Part shown: positions 46,245 to 55,600 of the stretch, in pieces
Layout of the letters: the number at the start of each line of letters is the position of its first letter
Position numbering within the stretch: the stretch's first letter is position 1
Virus record (IMG/VR): IMGVR_UViG_3300025881_000010
Location: 1-64,000 of that record
Direction: 5' to 3' (one strand)
DNA length: 64,000 bases
DNA from: a virus
Notes under the pieces: generated by a model
What the model saw: only the letters and a program-made list of their open reading frames with translations
Databases searched by the model: none
Told to the model about the DNA's origin: nothing
Program-made: the position numbers and the translations under genes

Positions 46245-47912
46245 CTAAAAAATGAAATCAGTAGCTTTTTGTCCAGCGATAGTAGTACCGTTAAGATCTC
46301 CACCATCCCAAACTGCTGAAGCTTTTAAGATACCACAAGAACGAGTATCATAAAGAACAGCCATTTGCTCAGAAAGCATATGCACAGCGCATCCATCAAA
46401 ACCACTTGCCGCATGGCTAGAGTTTTTGCTAGAAGGATCGAAAGATGTCATACCATCTACAAACTTACGTTTGTGCTCTCTTTCTTGACGAGATATGATC
46501 TCGAAGTTACCAACTCCATCTACAGAAGTCGTGTTGATTATGTAGATGTTACCAGTACCCACAAGTCCACCGTTTGTAGGAAATAAACCTGGGTGGTTGA
46601 AGATTTCATCTTCGATGATAGTAATCTTGTTGTTCAAGTACTCATAAGTAGTAACATTGAATCCAAGAGTAACATCTTGTCCAGTTGTGATGTTGTAAAC
46701 AATATTGTTTCCACCACCATTTCCTGAATCAAATTGAAGAAGTTTCTTCATACCTCTATCAAAAGCTGTTCTACCAATACGGTCAGTTACAGCTAAGAAC
46801 TCATTGTTATCAGTTCCCGCAGGGGAACGAGTAGCAAGTACGTTCAATAACGCTTCGATAAGTGTATGAACTAATCCGTTGTTAGGATTATAATCGAATG
46901 TTGCGTTGTCTTGAATTTGAGGGATCCAACCTTCTCCGATTATCGGAGCTGTCATACCTGACTCAGCACGGAAACCAGAAAGCGAAAGCTTATTGGTACC
47001 GTAGTTTTCATACCAAGAATGAGTTTCAGGGTTCATGGTAGTTCTAGAGAAACGTAAAGAAAGTTCGTTGAACATTCTGAACATTTCATCAGCCTTCATA
47101 ACCTCAGCAAATTCCCAAGAACTTTCGTTTTGGTTTTTACCGTTCCAGATCTTAGCTACTTTTTGACTTGCAGCTGAACCAGTCATAGTTAATGTGTAAC
47201 GAGAGATAACTGAATAGTTAATTCTCCATTTGTTACGAGAAGTTCTTTGGCTACCTTTCATAGACCCTTCACCAAATGCAGAACCACCTTCACCAAGAAC
47301 GTTTCCGTCAGCTAAGTGTGCTTCGTCAAAAAGTGGAGCTTCACCAATAAACTTACCATCGTAAACAACGTTGGTTTTATCTGCAGATGCTCTACCAGGT
47401 TTCTGAATTAAGAATTGAAGACCAAGACCATTGTCTAAGTTCATTCTATCGTTAGGGTTGAATTTGTCTCCAAAAACACCATTATCAGGATCATGAGCAA
47501 TAGCAATAGAACCTGGAACATCAGTTTCTACTTTAGTTGCATCAATACCTCCTGTGTATGCTACTGCGCCAGCTTGTCCAGAAATATCCGGACTTGGATT
47601 GGCAGCATCAAAATATCCTCCGATATAAGCTTTCCCAAAAGAGTAAGCTGGAAGAATATTCATTCCTTCATAAGAAATACGGTAAGCATTATCATTAATG
47701 CTTTTATCTCTTTTCATTTTACCAGACTGAACCCCTTGGTTCACTCGGCCAGTATTATAAATCCATGACTGGAATTTATTGTACTTTTTAAATAAGTCGA
47801 AAGTCTTTCTTTCAACTGCGAAGTCTTTTGCCATCAAAGTAGTCAGCGAGTTGTCTTCGGTGTGGATTTGGGGATTGAACCTTTCTACAGGTCCACGCAT
47901 AAGTAATGCCAT
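46245..47912 (-). CDS. major capsid protein (crAss-like, HK97-type)
   Basis: 555 aa, the size and place of the crAss-like capsid protein: downstream of portal and scaffold, upstream of a strong terminator. Beta-rich, rich in Gly, Asn and Phe, with start MALLMRGPVERFNPQIH and GVQSGKMKRDKSIND near residue 60 typical of the N-terminal arm region. I infer an HK97-type fold; no protease-cleaved leader is obvious. It builds the icosahedral shell. Confidence 0.85.
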   Translation of the reverse strand: MALLMRGPVERFNPQIHTEDNSLTTLMAKDFAVERKTFDLFKKYNKFQSWIYNTGRVNQGVQSGKMKRDKSINDNAYRISYEGMNILPAYSFGKAYIGGYFDAANPSPDISGQAGAVAYTGGIDATKVETDVPGSIAIAHDPDNGVFGDKFNPNDRMNLDNGLGLQFLIQKPGRASADKTNVVYDGKFIGEAPLFDEAHLADGNVLGEGGSAFGEGSMKGSQRTSRNKWRINYSVISRYTLTMTGSAASQKVAKIWNGKNQNESSWEFAEVMKADEMFRMFNELSLRFSRTTMNPETHSWYENYGTNKLSLSGFRAESGMTAPIIGEGWIPQIQDNATFDYNPNNGLVHTLIEALLNVLATRSPAGTDNNEFLAVTDRIGRTAFDRGMKKLLQFDSGNGGGNNIVYNITTGQDVTLGFNVTTYEYLNNKITIIEDEIFNHPGLFPTNGGLVGTGNIYIINTTSVDGVGNFEIISRQEREHKRKFVDGMTSFDPSSKNSSHAASGFDGCAVHMLSEQMAVLYDTRSCGILKASAVWDGGDLNGTTIAGQKATDFIF

Positions 47913-48036
47913 TTTTTTAAATTTTAAGGTTATAAAAATTTGTTTTTATAGTCCTTAAACTTCACTACCATTGGCTGATCGGTTAAAGGGGGTAATTGTA
48001 ATAAACATAATTTCAAACGGCTTTGCCTGTTATCCA

Positions 48037-49092
48037 TTACTTGTCGCTTGTTAAAGCGGAAATTAATCCTTGTTGTGTAGATGCTGAACCACTGGTGCCT
48101 CTTCTTTGGGCTTTAGTTAATGTAGAAGCAGTATTGTTTTCTTCGTTCTTTTCAAACGCATCAATAGCAGCCTTCAGTCCATCACTATAGGTTAATCCGG
48201 AACTTTTTTTATAGATTTCTTCTCTATACTCCAGTATCGCGGCTAACTCTGTGGCTAATTTAGGATCACCTTTCACTTTTTCAAGGAACTCCCCAGAATT
48301 TACAGATTTATAAACCTTGGAAAGTGTCTTTTTATCAGGATTGATACCAAAAAAACTCTTAGAGTTATGGATATCAACCACTGCATTTTCAATATTTTCT
48401 TTTCTAGTACGCTTTAAAGCATTCTCAGCTTCTTCTTTACGTTTTACAATTTCTTGCTTGGTATTAAGAGCTGGATCTATTTTCAGTTCTTTAATATCTC
48501 TACGTAAATTTTTGGCATGAAGACCGATAGTTCTATTATCAATGATTTCTTGAAGTTGATTTTCAATTTCATATTGAACATCTTCATCATTAAGATCTTT
48601 ACCTTCTTGAGCTGCAACCATTTCATATTGCTTTCTCATAAGACCTTCATCATTCATCACTTGAGGATCTACCAATTTCTGATAATAATCTAAAGTGGTT
48701 TCCGCACTTTCTAATTTTTGTTCATCAGTTTTATCATCAGCTTTGTTGTCCTGAGCTTTTAATGCAGTTCTAAATTCTTCAGCGGATTTGAAATCCGTTC
48801 CGAATTTAGCATTTAAAGAGGCTAGATCTTCATCAGTAATATCTCCTTCCGCTTGCTCTTCTTCTTCTTCTCCGAAGTTAAAAGAATCTTCCTCTTCCTC
48901 TTCCTTTTCTTCTTCAGCAGTTTGTTCAGCCGGTGGATTAGCTGGTGCTGTAGGTGCAGGAATTTCCTCTGCGGGAGTGTTGTCATTTCTAAATTCTGAT
49001 GTGTCAAAATCATCATCATCAGTTTCAGTCTCGTTTAAATTACGGCGAAACATTTGATTTTCATCGATAGTATTTTCTTCTGGTCCAGGCAT
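48037..49092 (-). CDS. capsid scaffold protein
   Basis: 351 aa from the ATG at 49092 (the in-frame TTG at 49098 is rejected). Residues ~1-85 are very acidic and Pro-rich with a long Glu run; the rest is charged coiled coil (KADDKTDEQKLESAETTLDYYQ). Scaffold proteins of tailed phages have this composition and lie between the portal and capsid genes. It would guide shell assembly and then leave. It has its own promoter upstream. Confidence 0.75.
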   Translation of the reverse strand: MPGPEENTIDENQMFRRNLNETETDDDDFDTSEFRNDNTPAEEIPAPTAPANPPAEQTAEEEKEEEEEDSFNFGEEEEEQAEGDITDEDLASLNAKFGTDFKSAEEFRTALKAQDNKADDKTDEQKLESAETTLDYYQKLVDPQVMNDEGLMRKQYEMVAAQEGKDLNDEDVQYEIENQLQEIIDNRTIGLHAKNLRRDIKELKIDPALNTKQEIVKRKEEAENALKRTRKENIENAVVDIHNSKSFFGINPDKKTLSKVYKSVNSGEFLEKVKGDPKLATELAAILEYREEIYKKSSGLTYSDGLKAAIDAFEKNEENNTASTLTKAQRRGTSGSASTQQGLISALTSDK

Positions 49093-49099
49093 TTTCAAA

Positions 49100-49120
49100 A
49101 ATTTATGTTAAACAAATCTA
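49100..49120 (-). promoter_or_regulatory. late-type promoter of scaffold and capsid genes
   Basis: On the minus strand TAGATTTG (TAnnTTTG class) followed by TTTAACATAAATT, 7-20 nt upstream of the scaffold ATG, and preceded by a T-run and an A+T-rich hairpin. Same layout as the promoters before the RNA polymerase and the 201-aa gene. Confidence 0.65.
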
Positions 49121-49146
49121 TAAAAAAATATTAATTATTAAGCTAT

Positions 49147-51384
49147 TTAAGCTTTTTGAGGTGTCTTTTTTGTATCACTTCGATCTTTTTGTTCTAATTC
49201 AGCAGCTTTTACTCTTTCGGTTGTAGTAGCTTTCATACCTTCTGTGATAGCTTTATTGTTAGCATATGTATCAGCAATTCTTTCTTGAGAAGCATTTCTA
49301 TCATCAGCAATTTGTTTTGTCTGTTCTAGTTTAGCTTGTTCGGTTTGAGCTTCTAATTTAGCTTGTTCCTCAGCAGCTTTTCTATTTGCTTCTTGCAATT
49401 CCATATAAGATTTCATGGTTCTTTTGAAAACCGCTTTTTTCTCTGAAGCTGTTTCAGCTTCGAGAACATCAATTAAACCTTCCATCATTTCAATAGCATT
49501 TGAAGATGATAAAGCTTGTTCTGCAGCGGCATCAATTCTTTGAGCTTTTTCTTTATCCTTACGGCTATCAGATAAATAAATACCTAAATCAGATTCAAAA
49601 AACTCTTTGTAAATCTTAATGAATTTAGCTTCTAAATCTCCAAAAGCCATTTGTAATACTTCTCCTTCAGAATAATCATGTTTAGATTTCATGATCACTC
49701 GCTCAATAAGCGTTTGCACAAATTCATCAAAAGGAGTGAATACAACTTCTGTACGTGCAGCTGAACCCGCGATTGCGGCATTAGTTCCTCCGGCAGTTTG
49801 GTATTGTCCAACTTGACCTTCACGCTCTGGAGATATCCCTACAAACTTACTAGCCATATCTTCAATCATTGCCAAAGCAGTAAACATATCTTGCATAGTT
49901 CCTTTTGCAGATAAGTCAAGTGAATTGAATTGATTGAAAGTATTTTTTTGTTGAGCTCTATCTTTAGAGTTTATGAACATGATCTTATCTTTCTTGATGT
50001 GGTGCATTACTCTATCAAGTGCAGAATCATATCCTTTTTTAGAAACATCTTTAGGAGTTTGAGCAACATCATATATTAAAATACGACTATCTCCCATGTG
50101 CTTTACAGCAAGTCTAATTTCGAAAAGAATTTCAGAAGCTAATTGTTGTAGTTGATACAATTTAGCAGCTGGTGATTTTATTTGAGAACTTCCAGTAGCA
50201 ATATCTCTAACTAAAGAAACTACCGGTAATTTACAAATATATGGATTGTCAATAGAAGAGAAACGTTGTTTCATAATTCCAAAATCCAAGCATATTTCAG
50301 GACCTAACATTTGAACAAATCTTGGCACTTCACCATAGATTTCTTTTATGTTATCGTTCTCTCTGGCTTTTTCATCTATACCTAGTTTCTTATAAAAAAC
50401 TTTTTGAGTTTTTTTGCTTTCAGAAACTTTGATAGAAACTTTTTTCTGAGATTTCCACATACCGCTAACCACTCTCATACGTGTAGTTTTGTTATCGGTA
50501 TTTACCCAGCCATCATACTTCTTAGCGTTTTTTAAAGGCTCACTATTATTGGTATTATCTCCAGTAGTAAAAGCACTAAAGATAGCATTTACAGCATCTT
50601 TCTTTTTCTTATCTAATTTGAAAATATTGAAAATCTCATTTTTCGTCAACCAATAGTTTTCGAAAAAATATTCATGATCATCTTGAATAGCTTGATAAGG
50701 ATCTGTATCATGGTCAGCATCTAAAGGATGCACTTTTCTTGCAATAGTATGGCCTTTCATTTTATCAACTATTGCATGGCATTGATCAGCAATACAAAAG
50801 TCAGTGAACATTTCCGGTATTCTATTTTTACCTTTATTCACTTCAAGCCAAAGCTGTGCTAAATTATCAGCTACATCTTCAGCAATCATTTTGAACTTCT
50901 TAGTCATGAACTCTTCTACATCTGGAGGAAGCTCAACATCTTTGTGTTGAGTTTCAATCTCAAATCCAAGTTCTTCTTTAGTTTCTTGCGATACCCCACG
51001 CATTACTTCTTCAGTAAGAAGATCTAATTTTTTATCTAACTTTTTTGAAATTGATTTTTTATCTATAACGTAAGCTTTTTTCCTAAGTGGTCGGCTCATG
51101 TATTCCCCAACAATTTGCTCGATCTTAGTTTGAATCAAAGGATAAACAATAAATTGAACTCCCAAATTAACTCCATTAGGACAAGTGATGGATTTTACAA
51201 GTCCTTCTTGTTCTGGAGATAGTTCAGCAAAGTAAGCTCGATAAAGCTTTTCAATTTCTTTTTTTCTATCATCTGCAGTTCCAGGATTAGAAAATCTAGC
51301 ATACTCTATAGCATGCTTAATGTGAAATTCCTCGTTCTTCTGATTTTCAGGAATTGTTTGGTCGGGGAGTGCAAAGTAACTCAT
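49147..51384 (-). CDS. portal protein
   Basis: 745 aa. Place after terminase, size and the conserved beginning (helix-rich with EYARFSNPG, then SMSRPLRKK-like region EYMSRPLRKKAYV) fit the crAss-like portal. The C-terminal ~150 residues are a long coiled coil (AAEEQAKLEAQTEQAKLEQ) forming the barrel or crown. The dodecameric portal is the DNA gate and packaging dock. A segment near residues 430-475 has a clear copy in the small early gene at 58915-59235. CCCC lies 1 nt before the ATG. Confidence 0.85.
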   Translation of the reverse strand: MSYFALPDQTIPENQKNEEFHIKHAIEYARFSNPGTADDRKKEIEKLYRAYFAELSPEQEGLVKSITCPNGVNLGVQFIVYPLIQTKIEQIVGEYMSRPLRKKAYVIDKKSISKKLDKKLDLLTEEVMRGVSQETKEELGFEIETQHKDVELPPDVEEFMTKKFKMIAEDVADNLAQLWLEVNKGKNRIPEMFTDFCIADQCHAIVDKMKGHTIARKVHPLDADHDTDPYQAIQDDHEYFFENYWLTKNEIFNIFKLDKKKKDAVNAIFSAFTTGDNTNNSEPLKNAKKYDGWVNTDNKTTRMRVVSGMWKSQKKVSIKVSESKKTQKVFYKKLGIDEKARENDNIKEIYGEVPRFVQMLGPEICLDFGIMKQRFSSIDNPYICKLPVVSLVRDIATGSSQIKSPAAKLYQLQQLASEILFEIRLAVKHMGDSRILIYDVAQTPKDVSKKGYDSALDRVMHHIKKDKIMFINSKDRAQQKNTFNQFNSLDLSAKGTMQDMFTALAMIEDMASKFVGISPEREGQVGQYQTAGGTNAAIAGSAARTEVVFTPFDEFVQTLIERVIMKSKHDYSEGEVLQMAFGDLEAKFIKIYKEFFESDLGIYLSDSRKDKEKAQRIDAAAEQALSSSNAIEMMEGLIDVLEAETASEKKAVFKRTMKSYMELQEANRKAAEEQAKLEAQTEQAKLEQTKQIADDRNASQERIADTYANNKAITEGMKATTTERVKAAELEQKDRSDTKKTPQKA

Positions 51385-51408
51385 TGGGGATATTTTAAGA
51401 TAAAAATA

Positions 51409-53616
51409 TTAATTATTATTTATTTTCTTATGATGTTCGTTCAAAATGAATGACATAGGATCATGACCGTATTTGTCAAGTATATCTTGTCGCTCTTTCT
51501 CAATGTATCTTTGATTCTCTACAATAGTACTTTCATACTTTTCTTTTTCATATCCTTCAAGATCATATTCTGGTTTGAATTGAATTAAATCTTCATCGTA
51601 AGAATAAGGATCTTTCTTGTTTGTTAATTGTCCAAAGGTTTGATATTCGTATTGTCCGTTTTCATTTACAACCCAAGTTCCTGCACCATCTAATTCAGAA
51701 ACATCATTATGGTCTTCTTCTATACCATCGGTAAGATCTCCGAAAATACTCATTTTATAAATCATTGCCATTGCAAAAGCAGAACCTAAATCTGAGTTTT
51801 CTTCTCCGAAGTCAATAAGATGCAACAATATTTCTTCAAACCAGATATTATTCCAGAAATTATTAACCTCAGCTTTTAAAAGCTTCGCAGATAATTTCCA
51901 TGAATGCTGATTGGACATTTTAAATCCATATGTATTCGCAGCATTAGAACTATAACCATCTATATCAGGTCTTCCGGCAAGATGCTTAGTACCACCACAA
52001 TCAATGAAATGTTGCTTGATAGCAATCTTAGTATATTCCAGTAGCATTTCTGAACCATAATATACCGTTAGTCTGAATGTTTGAGAATAGAAGACATCAT
52101 CTTCATCTGAAGTTCCACGATCTAGTATATACGCGATAGGGAGATTGCAAACTTTATTTATACTGTAGAAACAGCGATACACAATCGTTGCACCTTCAGA
52201 ACCAGTACCTTCTTTTACTTCATCATCATAACTATCACAAGCAACTAAGTCAGGACAGTAAGGAAGATTTTTGGAATCAATAGGATCCATAATCTTCTTA
52301 ACAGTACCAAATTCTTTATCATCTACAAAAACAGCTTTAGAACCTCTAGTGAAATGTATCTTGTCATATTCTTTCAAGTTTTTGGCTCTGGCCGCAAGCT
52401 TTTCAGTTATAGGATCATTAGTCTTCCACTCAATTCTACCTGTCTTAATTTCGTAAGGGCAGTTATCAAGATTTGCTAATTGAGCATTAAGTTTTTGGCG
52501 ATTTAAATAACCACCTGAATTCTTAATGAAAATATCAGCTTCTTTAAGTGGGTATGATTGAATATGTTTTACATAACCTTCAGAACCTTCTTTTTCTAAA
52601 CGCTCTTTAATGATGTGCTCATGAGCAGCTTTAGAATTTGTTCTACCTGTACGGAAATCAAAGAATGATATTTTTTCTCCTGTTTCTTCATCAGGAATTC
52701 CATCTCCAGGATAGTAATCAGTAGCAGAAACAAAAACTTTTTTAAGGTTGTAAGTTTCTTTACGGCTATGCCACATGCTCTTATATCCTTTAGAACCTTT
52801 ATCAATTTCTCCACCGGTACCATATACAAGTGGTGTTCCAAATTGAATAGATCCTTCTTTGAAACATGGTTCGGTAGATTTGTATGCAGCAATTAAATCT
52901 TCGAAAAGTCCAGCTTCTTCAAAGATTACCATAGAAAGCGATTTACCCTCAAAACCTGTTGGTTTTGCGTACATCGTTTTCATGTACATACTGGATTTTA
53001 AACCACCTTCTTTTTTCTGTTTGTTCTCTGTGTATTGGTAAGATAATCTGATTTCATCAGCATTACGAACACTGATACTGGACCTGTATTCAGGTCTAAT
53101 ATTGTCAAGTAGATATTGCACTTTCTCATAGAAATCTTGTGCTTTATCATCTTGTCCGGCAGCTACTCCAATTTTGTTTCCTTTGTAGAATAATAATTCA
53201 TAAGCTGAAGAAGTAGAACCTACCCACGATAAACCTACTCGACGTGGTTTACCAATAACAAGTCCATAATGACCTCTTTTAGCTTGATGTATTTCATCGA
53301 ATAATCTCCTATCTAATTCTCTGTAGAATGGAGAACCCATGCTTTTTCTTGTTGCTCCTGGTTCCAGAAGCTCAATGTTACACATGTTTAGGTAAAAGTA
53401 ATGTTCACCTGTGATTGAAGGCATGTAAGCTCTAGGCTTATAACCATTGATACAACGGTTATCTTGTTCATCCCAAAAATCATCATATGCGATAGTTCCC
53501 GGATTATAGTCAGGAATTTCTTCCTCTATAAGCGGACGATAGTATGTACTATCAAAACGATCCCAATTGATATTTACTTCCATAAGTAGGTTATTAAAAA
53601 AGGCACCGGTATTCAT
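51409..53616 (-). CDS. terminase large subunit
   Basis: 735 aa. ATPase: Walker-A-like GKPRRVGLSW (122-131) and Walker B MVIFEEAG (229-236). The nuclease half begins near residue 455 with PDLVACDSYDD (D461 a metal ligand candidate) and continues with DRGTSDEDDVF and DFGEENSD acidic blocks. It drives DNA packaging through the portal and cuts the concatemer. Directly upstream of the portal gene, as in crAss-like phages. Confidence 0.93.
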   Translation of the reverse strand: MNTGAFFNNLLMEVNINWDRFDSTYYRPLIEEEIPDYNPGTIAYDDFWDEQDNRCINGYKPRAYMPSITGEHYFYLNMCNIELLEPGATRKSMGSPFYRELDRRLFDEIHQAKRGHYGLVIGKPRRVGLSWVGSTSSAYELLFYKGNKIGVAAGQDDKAQDFYEKVQYLLDNIRPEYRSSISVRNADEIRLSYQYTENKQKKEGGLKSSMYMKTMYAKPTGFEGKSLSMVIFEEAGLFEDLIAAYKSTEPCFKEGSIQFGTPLVYGTGGEIDKGSKGYKSMWHSRKETYNLKKVFVSATDYYPGDGIPDEETGEKISFFDFRTGRTNSKAAHEHIIKERLEKEGSEGYVKHIQSYPLKEADIFIKNSGGYLNRQKLNAQLANLDNCPYEIKTGRIEWKTNDPITEKLAARAKNLKEYDKIHFTRGSKAVFVDDKEFGTVKKIMDPIDSKNLPYCPDLVACDSYDDEVKEGTGSEGATIVYRCFYSINKVCNLPIAYILDRGTSDEDDVFYSQTFRLTVYYGSEMLLEYTKIAIKQHFIDCGGTKHLAGRPDIDGYSSNAANTYGFKMSNQHSWKLSAKLLKAEVNNFWNNIWFEEILLHLIDFGEENSDLGSAFAMAMIYKMSIFGDLTDGIEEDHNDVSELDGAGTWVVNENGQYEYQTFGQLTNKKDPYSYDEDLIQFKPEYDLEGYEKEKYESTIVENQRYIEKERQDILDKYGHDPMSFILNEHHKKINNN

Positions 53617-53662
53617 TTCTGAATATTCGATACCTTTTCATGGAAACAGAAGATTTGTTAAG

Positions 53663-54268
53663 CTACCTTTTATCTTGATAAAAAGTATTCTTCTTTTTTT
53701 CTGCTTTTTGTTCTAGTCTTGAAAGTTTGTACCCACCACGCGATGGCGAATTCTCGTAAACATCATTTCCTTGGATATACTCATTGTACTTTTTCAAATC
53801 TTCGTTAATCTTACGAAGTCGAATAGATATCTTCTCCGGATTCTCGAAAATCATTTTTTCTCCATCTGAATTTTGTCGATTATGGGGCTTACCAAAATAA
53901 CGTTCAGATTCTTTAAGATCTTCTAAAGCTGTGAGTTTTCTTTGGAAATGAATTTTACCTTCTTCTACAGTTAAATCAAATTGAAGTTCATCATACTTGA
54001 TCAAAGCTGCTTGAATTTTTTCAAGGTTCCAATTAAAGGCACTTCTATCACCAATTACTTCTTCCATTGCTTTTTTTGGACGATCTGCATCGGAATAAAA
54101 ACGTAAAGGAGATTTGTAATCTGCGGTGAGAGCAATTGCTGTAAAACATTTAAGACCTAATTCCTCGTCATAGATTACTTCACGGAATTCCTTGATGGAT
54201 AATACTCCATCATCTTCTTCGGAAAGTTTTATCAATCCGGTTTTCGTGTCTATTGGGGTTAGATACAT
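53663..54268 (-). CDS. conserved protein upstream of terminase, 201 aa
   Basis: Soluble, charged; ends in a basic Lys/Glu coiled coil (KLSRLEQKAEKKKN). Place directly before the large terminase and with its own late-type promoter suggests a packaging role, possibly the small-terminase function, but no DNA-binding motif is clear. Confidence 0.55.
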   Translation of the reverse strand: MYLTPIDTKTGLIKLSEEDDGVLSIKEFREVIYDEELGLKCFTAIALTADYKSPLRFYSDADRPKKAMEEVIGDRSAFNWNLEKIQAALIKYDELQFDLTVEEGKIHFQRKLTALEDLKESERYFGKPHNRQNSDGEKMIFENPEKISIRLRKINEDLKKYNEYIQGNDVYENSPSRGGYKLSRLEQKAEKKKNTFYQDKR

Positions 54269-54283
54269 ATGTTAACAAATGTA
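54266..54283 (-). promoter_or_regulatory. late-type promoter before the 201-aa and terminase genes
   Basis: On the minus strand TACATTTG followed by TTAACATATG, directly after the T-run of a terminator and overlapping the start of the 201-aa gene. Matches the TAnATTTG + AACATA pattern at the scaffold and RNA polymerase genes. Because it overlaps the ATG, it would make a leaderless or very short leader transcript. Confidence 0.55.
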
Positions 54284-54291
54284 TAAAAAAA

Positions 54292-54313
54292 AGAGGATGC
54301 AATTGCACCCTCT
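54292..54313 (-). terminator. terminator after the 105-aa gene
   Basis: A near-perfect 11-bp palindrome, AGAGGATGCAA against TTGCACCCTCT with one mismatch, followed on the minus strand by a run of T. It ends the chaperonin-side operon just before the promoter of the packaging operon. Confidence 0.8.
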
Positions 54314-54319
54314 TTTTAA

Positions 54320-54637
54320 TTAGTGATATTTTTCGTTTTCAAGGTAAGCTTTAATCTTCCGTTCCATGGTTCGCCTTGCTGAAAACAAGTGATAACGATT
54401 GTTCATTATCTTGTAAATATCCTCTGGCTTTTTCTGAGGATATACCTTGCGTAGAAACTCACTAAGAAATCCGGTTTTATATACAGCCTTCTCCGTATTT
54501 GTCTTGAATTTTTCAGGTACGAAAAAAGATAATTTTGAAGAAGACTCCGCTTTCTGTAGGTCCTCCAGTTCGAAGTCTCGATAATCTAAAACTTCGGAAG
54601 GATTCTCTATCATAGCGCCATCTTCATAAACTATCAT
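54320..54637 (-). CDS. hypothetical helical protein, 105 aa
   Basis: Unrecognised. C-terminal half is basic and helical (ARRTMERKIKAYLE), compatible with DNA binding. It could be a small terminase candidate by its place two genes before TerL, but it is separated by a terminator. Its start overlaps the 129-aa gene stop by 4 nt (ATGA). Confidence 0.5.
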   Translation of the reverse strand: MIVYEDGAMIENPSEVLDYRDFELEDLQKAESSSKLSFFVPEKFKTNTEKAVYKTGFLSEFLRKVYPQKKPEDIYKIMNNRYHLFSARRTMERKIKAYLENEKYH

Positions 54638-55023
54638 TTTTTCACTCTGGCTTTAGTATTCATTGTACGTACTGCACTTTTTGGCTTTTCTTCAGGTTTC
54701 AATTTTTGAAATCTTGCAACTTCTTGATTGTGCTTTTCATGAAGTATATCAACATACCTACTTGTTGTAGCATCTGGAAAATCTCGGGCAATTCTTCGCA
54801 TTAATTCATCATCAACTGACTTGATTATTTTATTATTCCTGTCAATTTTTTTCTGAAGAATTTCTTCTTGCTCTTTTAAGAATTCATCTGAAACGATTTT
54901 CTTTTCAGCTTGTTGCCCTTCAATTCTATTGTGGTAGGTGTACATTTCTCTACTAGCCATAGCCACCATAGACTGAGCTGTGATTAAGTATTGAGTTGAT
55001 AGTTTGGATAAATCTTTTCCCAT
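54634..55023 (-). CDS. hypothetical coiled-coil protein, 129 aa
   Basis: Charged helical protein with a long coiled coil (about 40-75, LKEQEEILQKKIDRNNKII) and a basic tail. Function unknown; no membrane segment. Located between the KTSC gene and the 105-aa gene in the same operon. Confidence 0.55.
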   Translation of the reverse strand: MGKDLSKLSTQYLITAQSMVAMASREMYTYHNRIEGQQAEKKIVSDEFLKEQEEILQKKIDRNNKIIKSVDDELMRRIARDFPDATTSRYVDILHEKHNQEVARFQKLKPEEKPKSAVRTMNTKARVKK

Positions 55024-55024
55024 A

Positions 55025-55276
55025 TTATACTTTGTTACATTTTAGGTTTTTTTTATTCTTTATGTGATTACTAAAATAACCACCTACACTCGGAGAGTCC
55101 GCTAACTTGTCGTAATCTTTTCGCTCTAATGGAGCATAAGCATAGACAGTATCATTCGTTTTGAAATGAACGTAAAGTGTTTTCTTTTCAGGATAATAAG
55201 CGATCTCTTGAATAAGACCGCTATTTTTCACTTTAGTTCTAGGCCATGATGGATTAATTGGTAATATGTGATCCAT
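55025..55276 (-). CDS. KTSC-domain protein, 83 aa
   Basis: The residue pattern of the KTSC domain is clear: IQEIAYYPEKKTLYVHF, then VYAYAPLERKDYDKL and SVGGYFSNHI. The domain is small, common in phages and often next to lysyl-tRNA synthetase or packaging genes; its activity is not established. Overlaps the Tad2-like gene by one base. Confidence 0.8.
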   Translation of the reverse strand: MDHILPINPSWPRTKVKNSGLIQEIAYYPEKKTLYVHFKTNDTVYAYAPLERKDYDKLADSPSVGGYFSNHIKNKKNLKCNKV

Positions 55277-55599
55277 TATGATTCTATTTTAAATTCTTCC
55301 CAGTCTTCAGCCATGATATCAGTTTGACTTGCTAACCATCCGTTTACGATAGTATCATCAGCTGCTTTCATACAGATGTATGAAGTTACTTTTACAAATT
55401 CAAAAACTTCTTTACGCCCAAGATGTTTTCTATCATAATATCTTTTCACTTCATCAGGAATTGATACTGCATTAAAAAATACATGTGCTGGAAGTTTATC
55501 TTCAGGACGTGAAAAAAGAAACATATCTTTTCCGTTCCAACCTTTACGAGTTACGAGCTTTCCTTCTTTAAGTAGCTCTATTGCTTGTCCAAAATTCAT
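55276..55599 (-). CDS. Tad2-like (DUF2829) Thoeris anti-defence protein
   Basis: 107 aa. The DUF2829 signature is nearly complete: NFGQAIELLKEGKLVTRKGW and GKDMFLF at the start, then YICMKAADDTIVNGWLASQ and TDIMAEDWEEF at the end. Known Tad2 proteins bind the cyclic ADP-ribose-type signal made by Thoeris ThsB and so block the host suicide response. Function here is inferred from family; it lies among early-type genes between GroEL and KTSC. Confidence 0.8.
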   Translation of the reverse strand: MNFGQAIELLKEGKLVTRKGWNGKDMFLFSRPEDKLPAHVFFNAVSIPDEVKRYYDRKHLGRKEVFEFVKVTSYICMKAADDTIVNGWLASQTDIMAEDWEEFKIES

Positions 55600-55600
55600 A

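Noticed and set aside
48788-49057. Plus-strand Ser-rich frame opposite the scaffold gene
   Set aside because: It is the antisense reading of Glu/Asp codon runs; low-complexity serine is the expected result.
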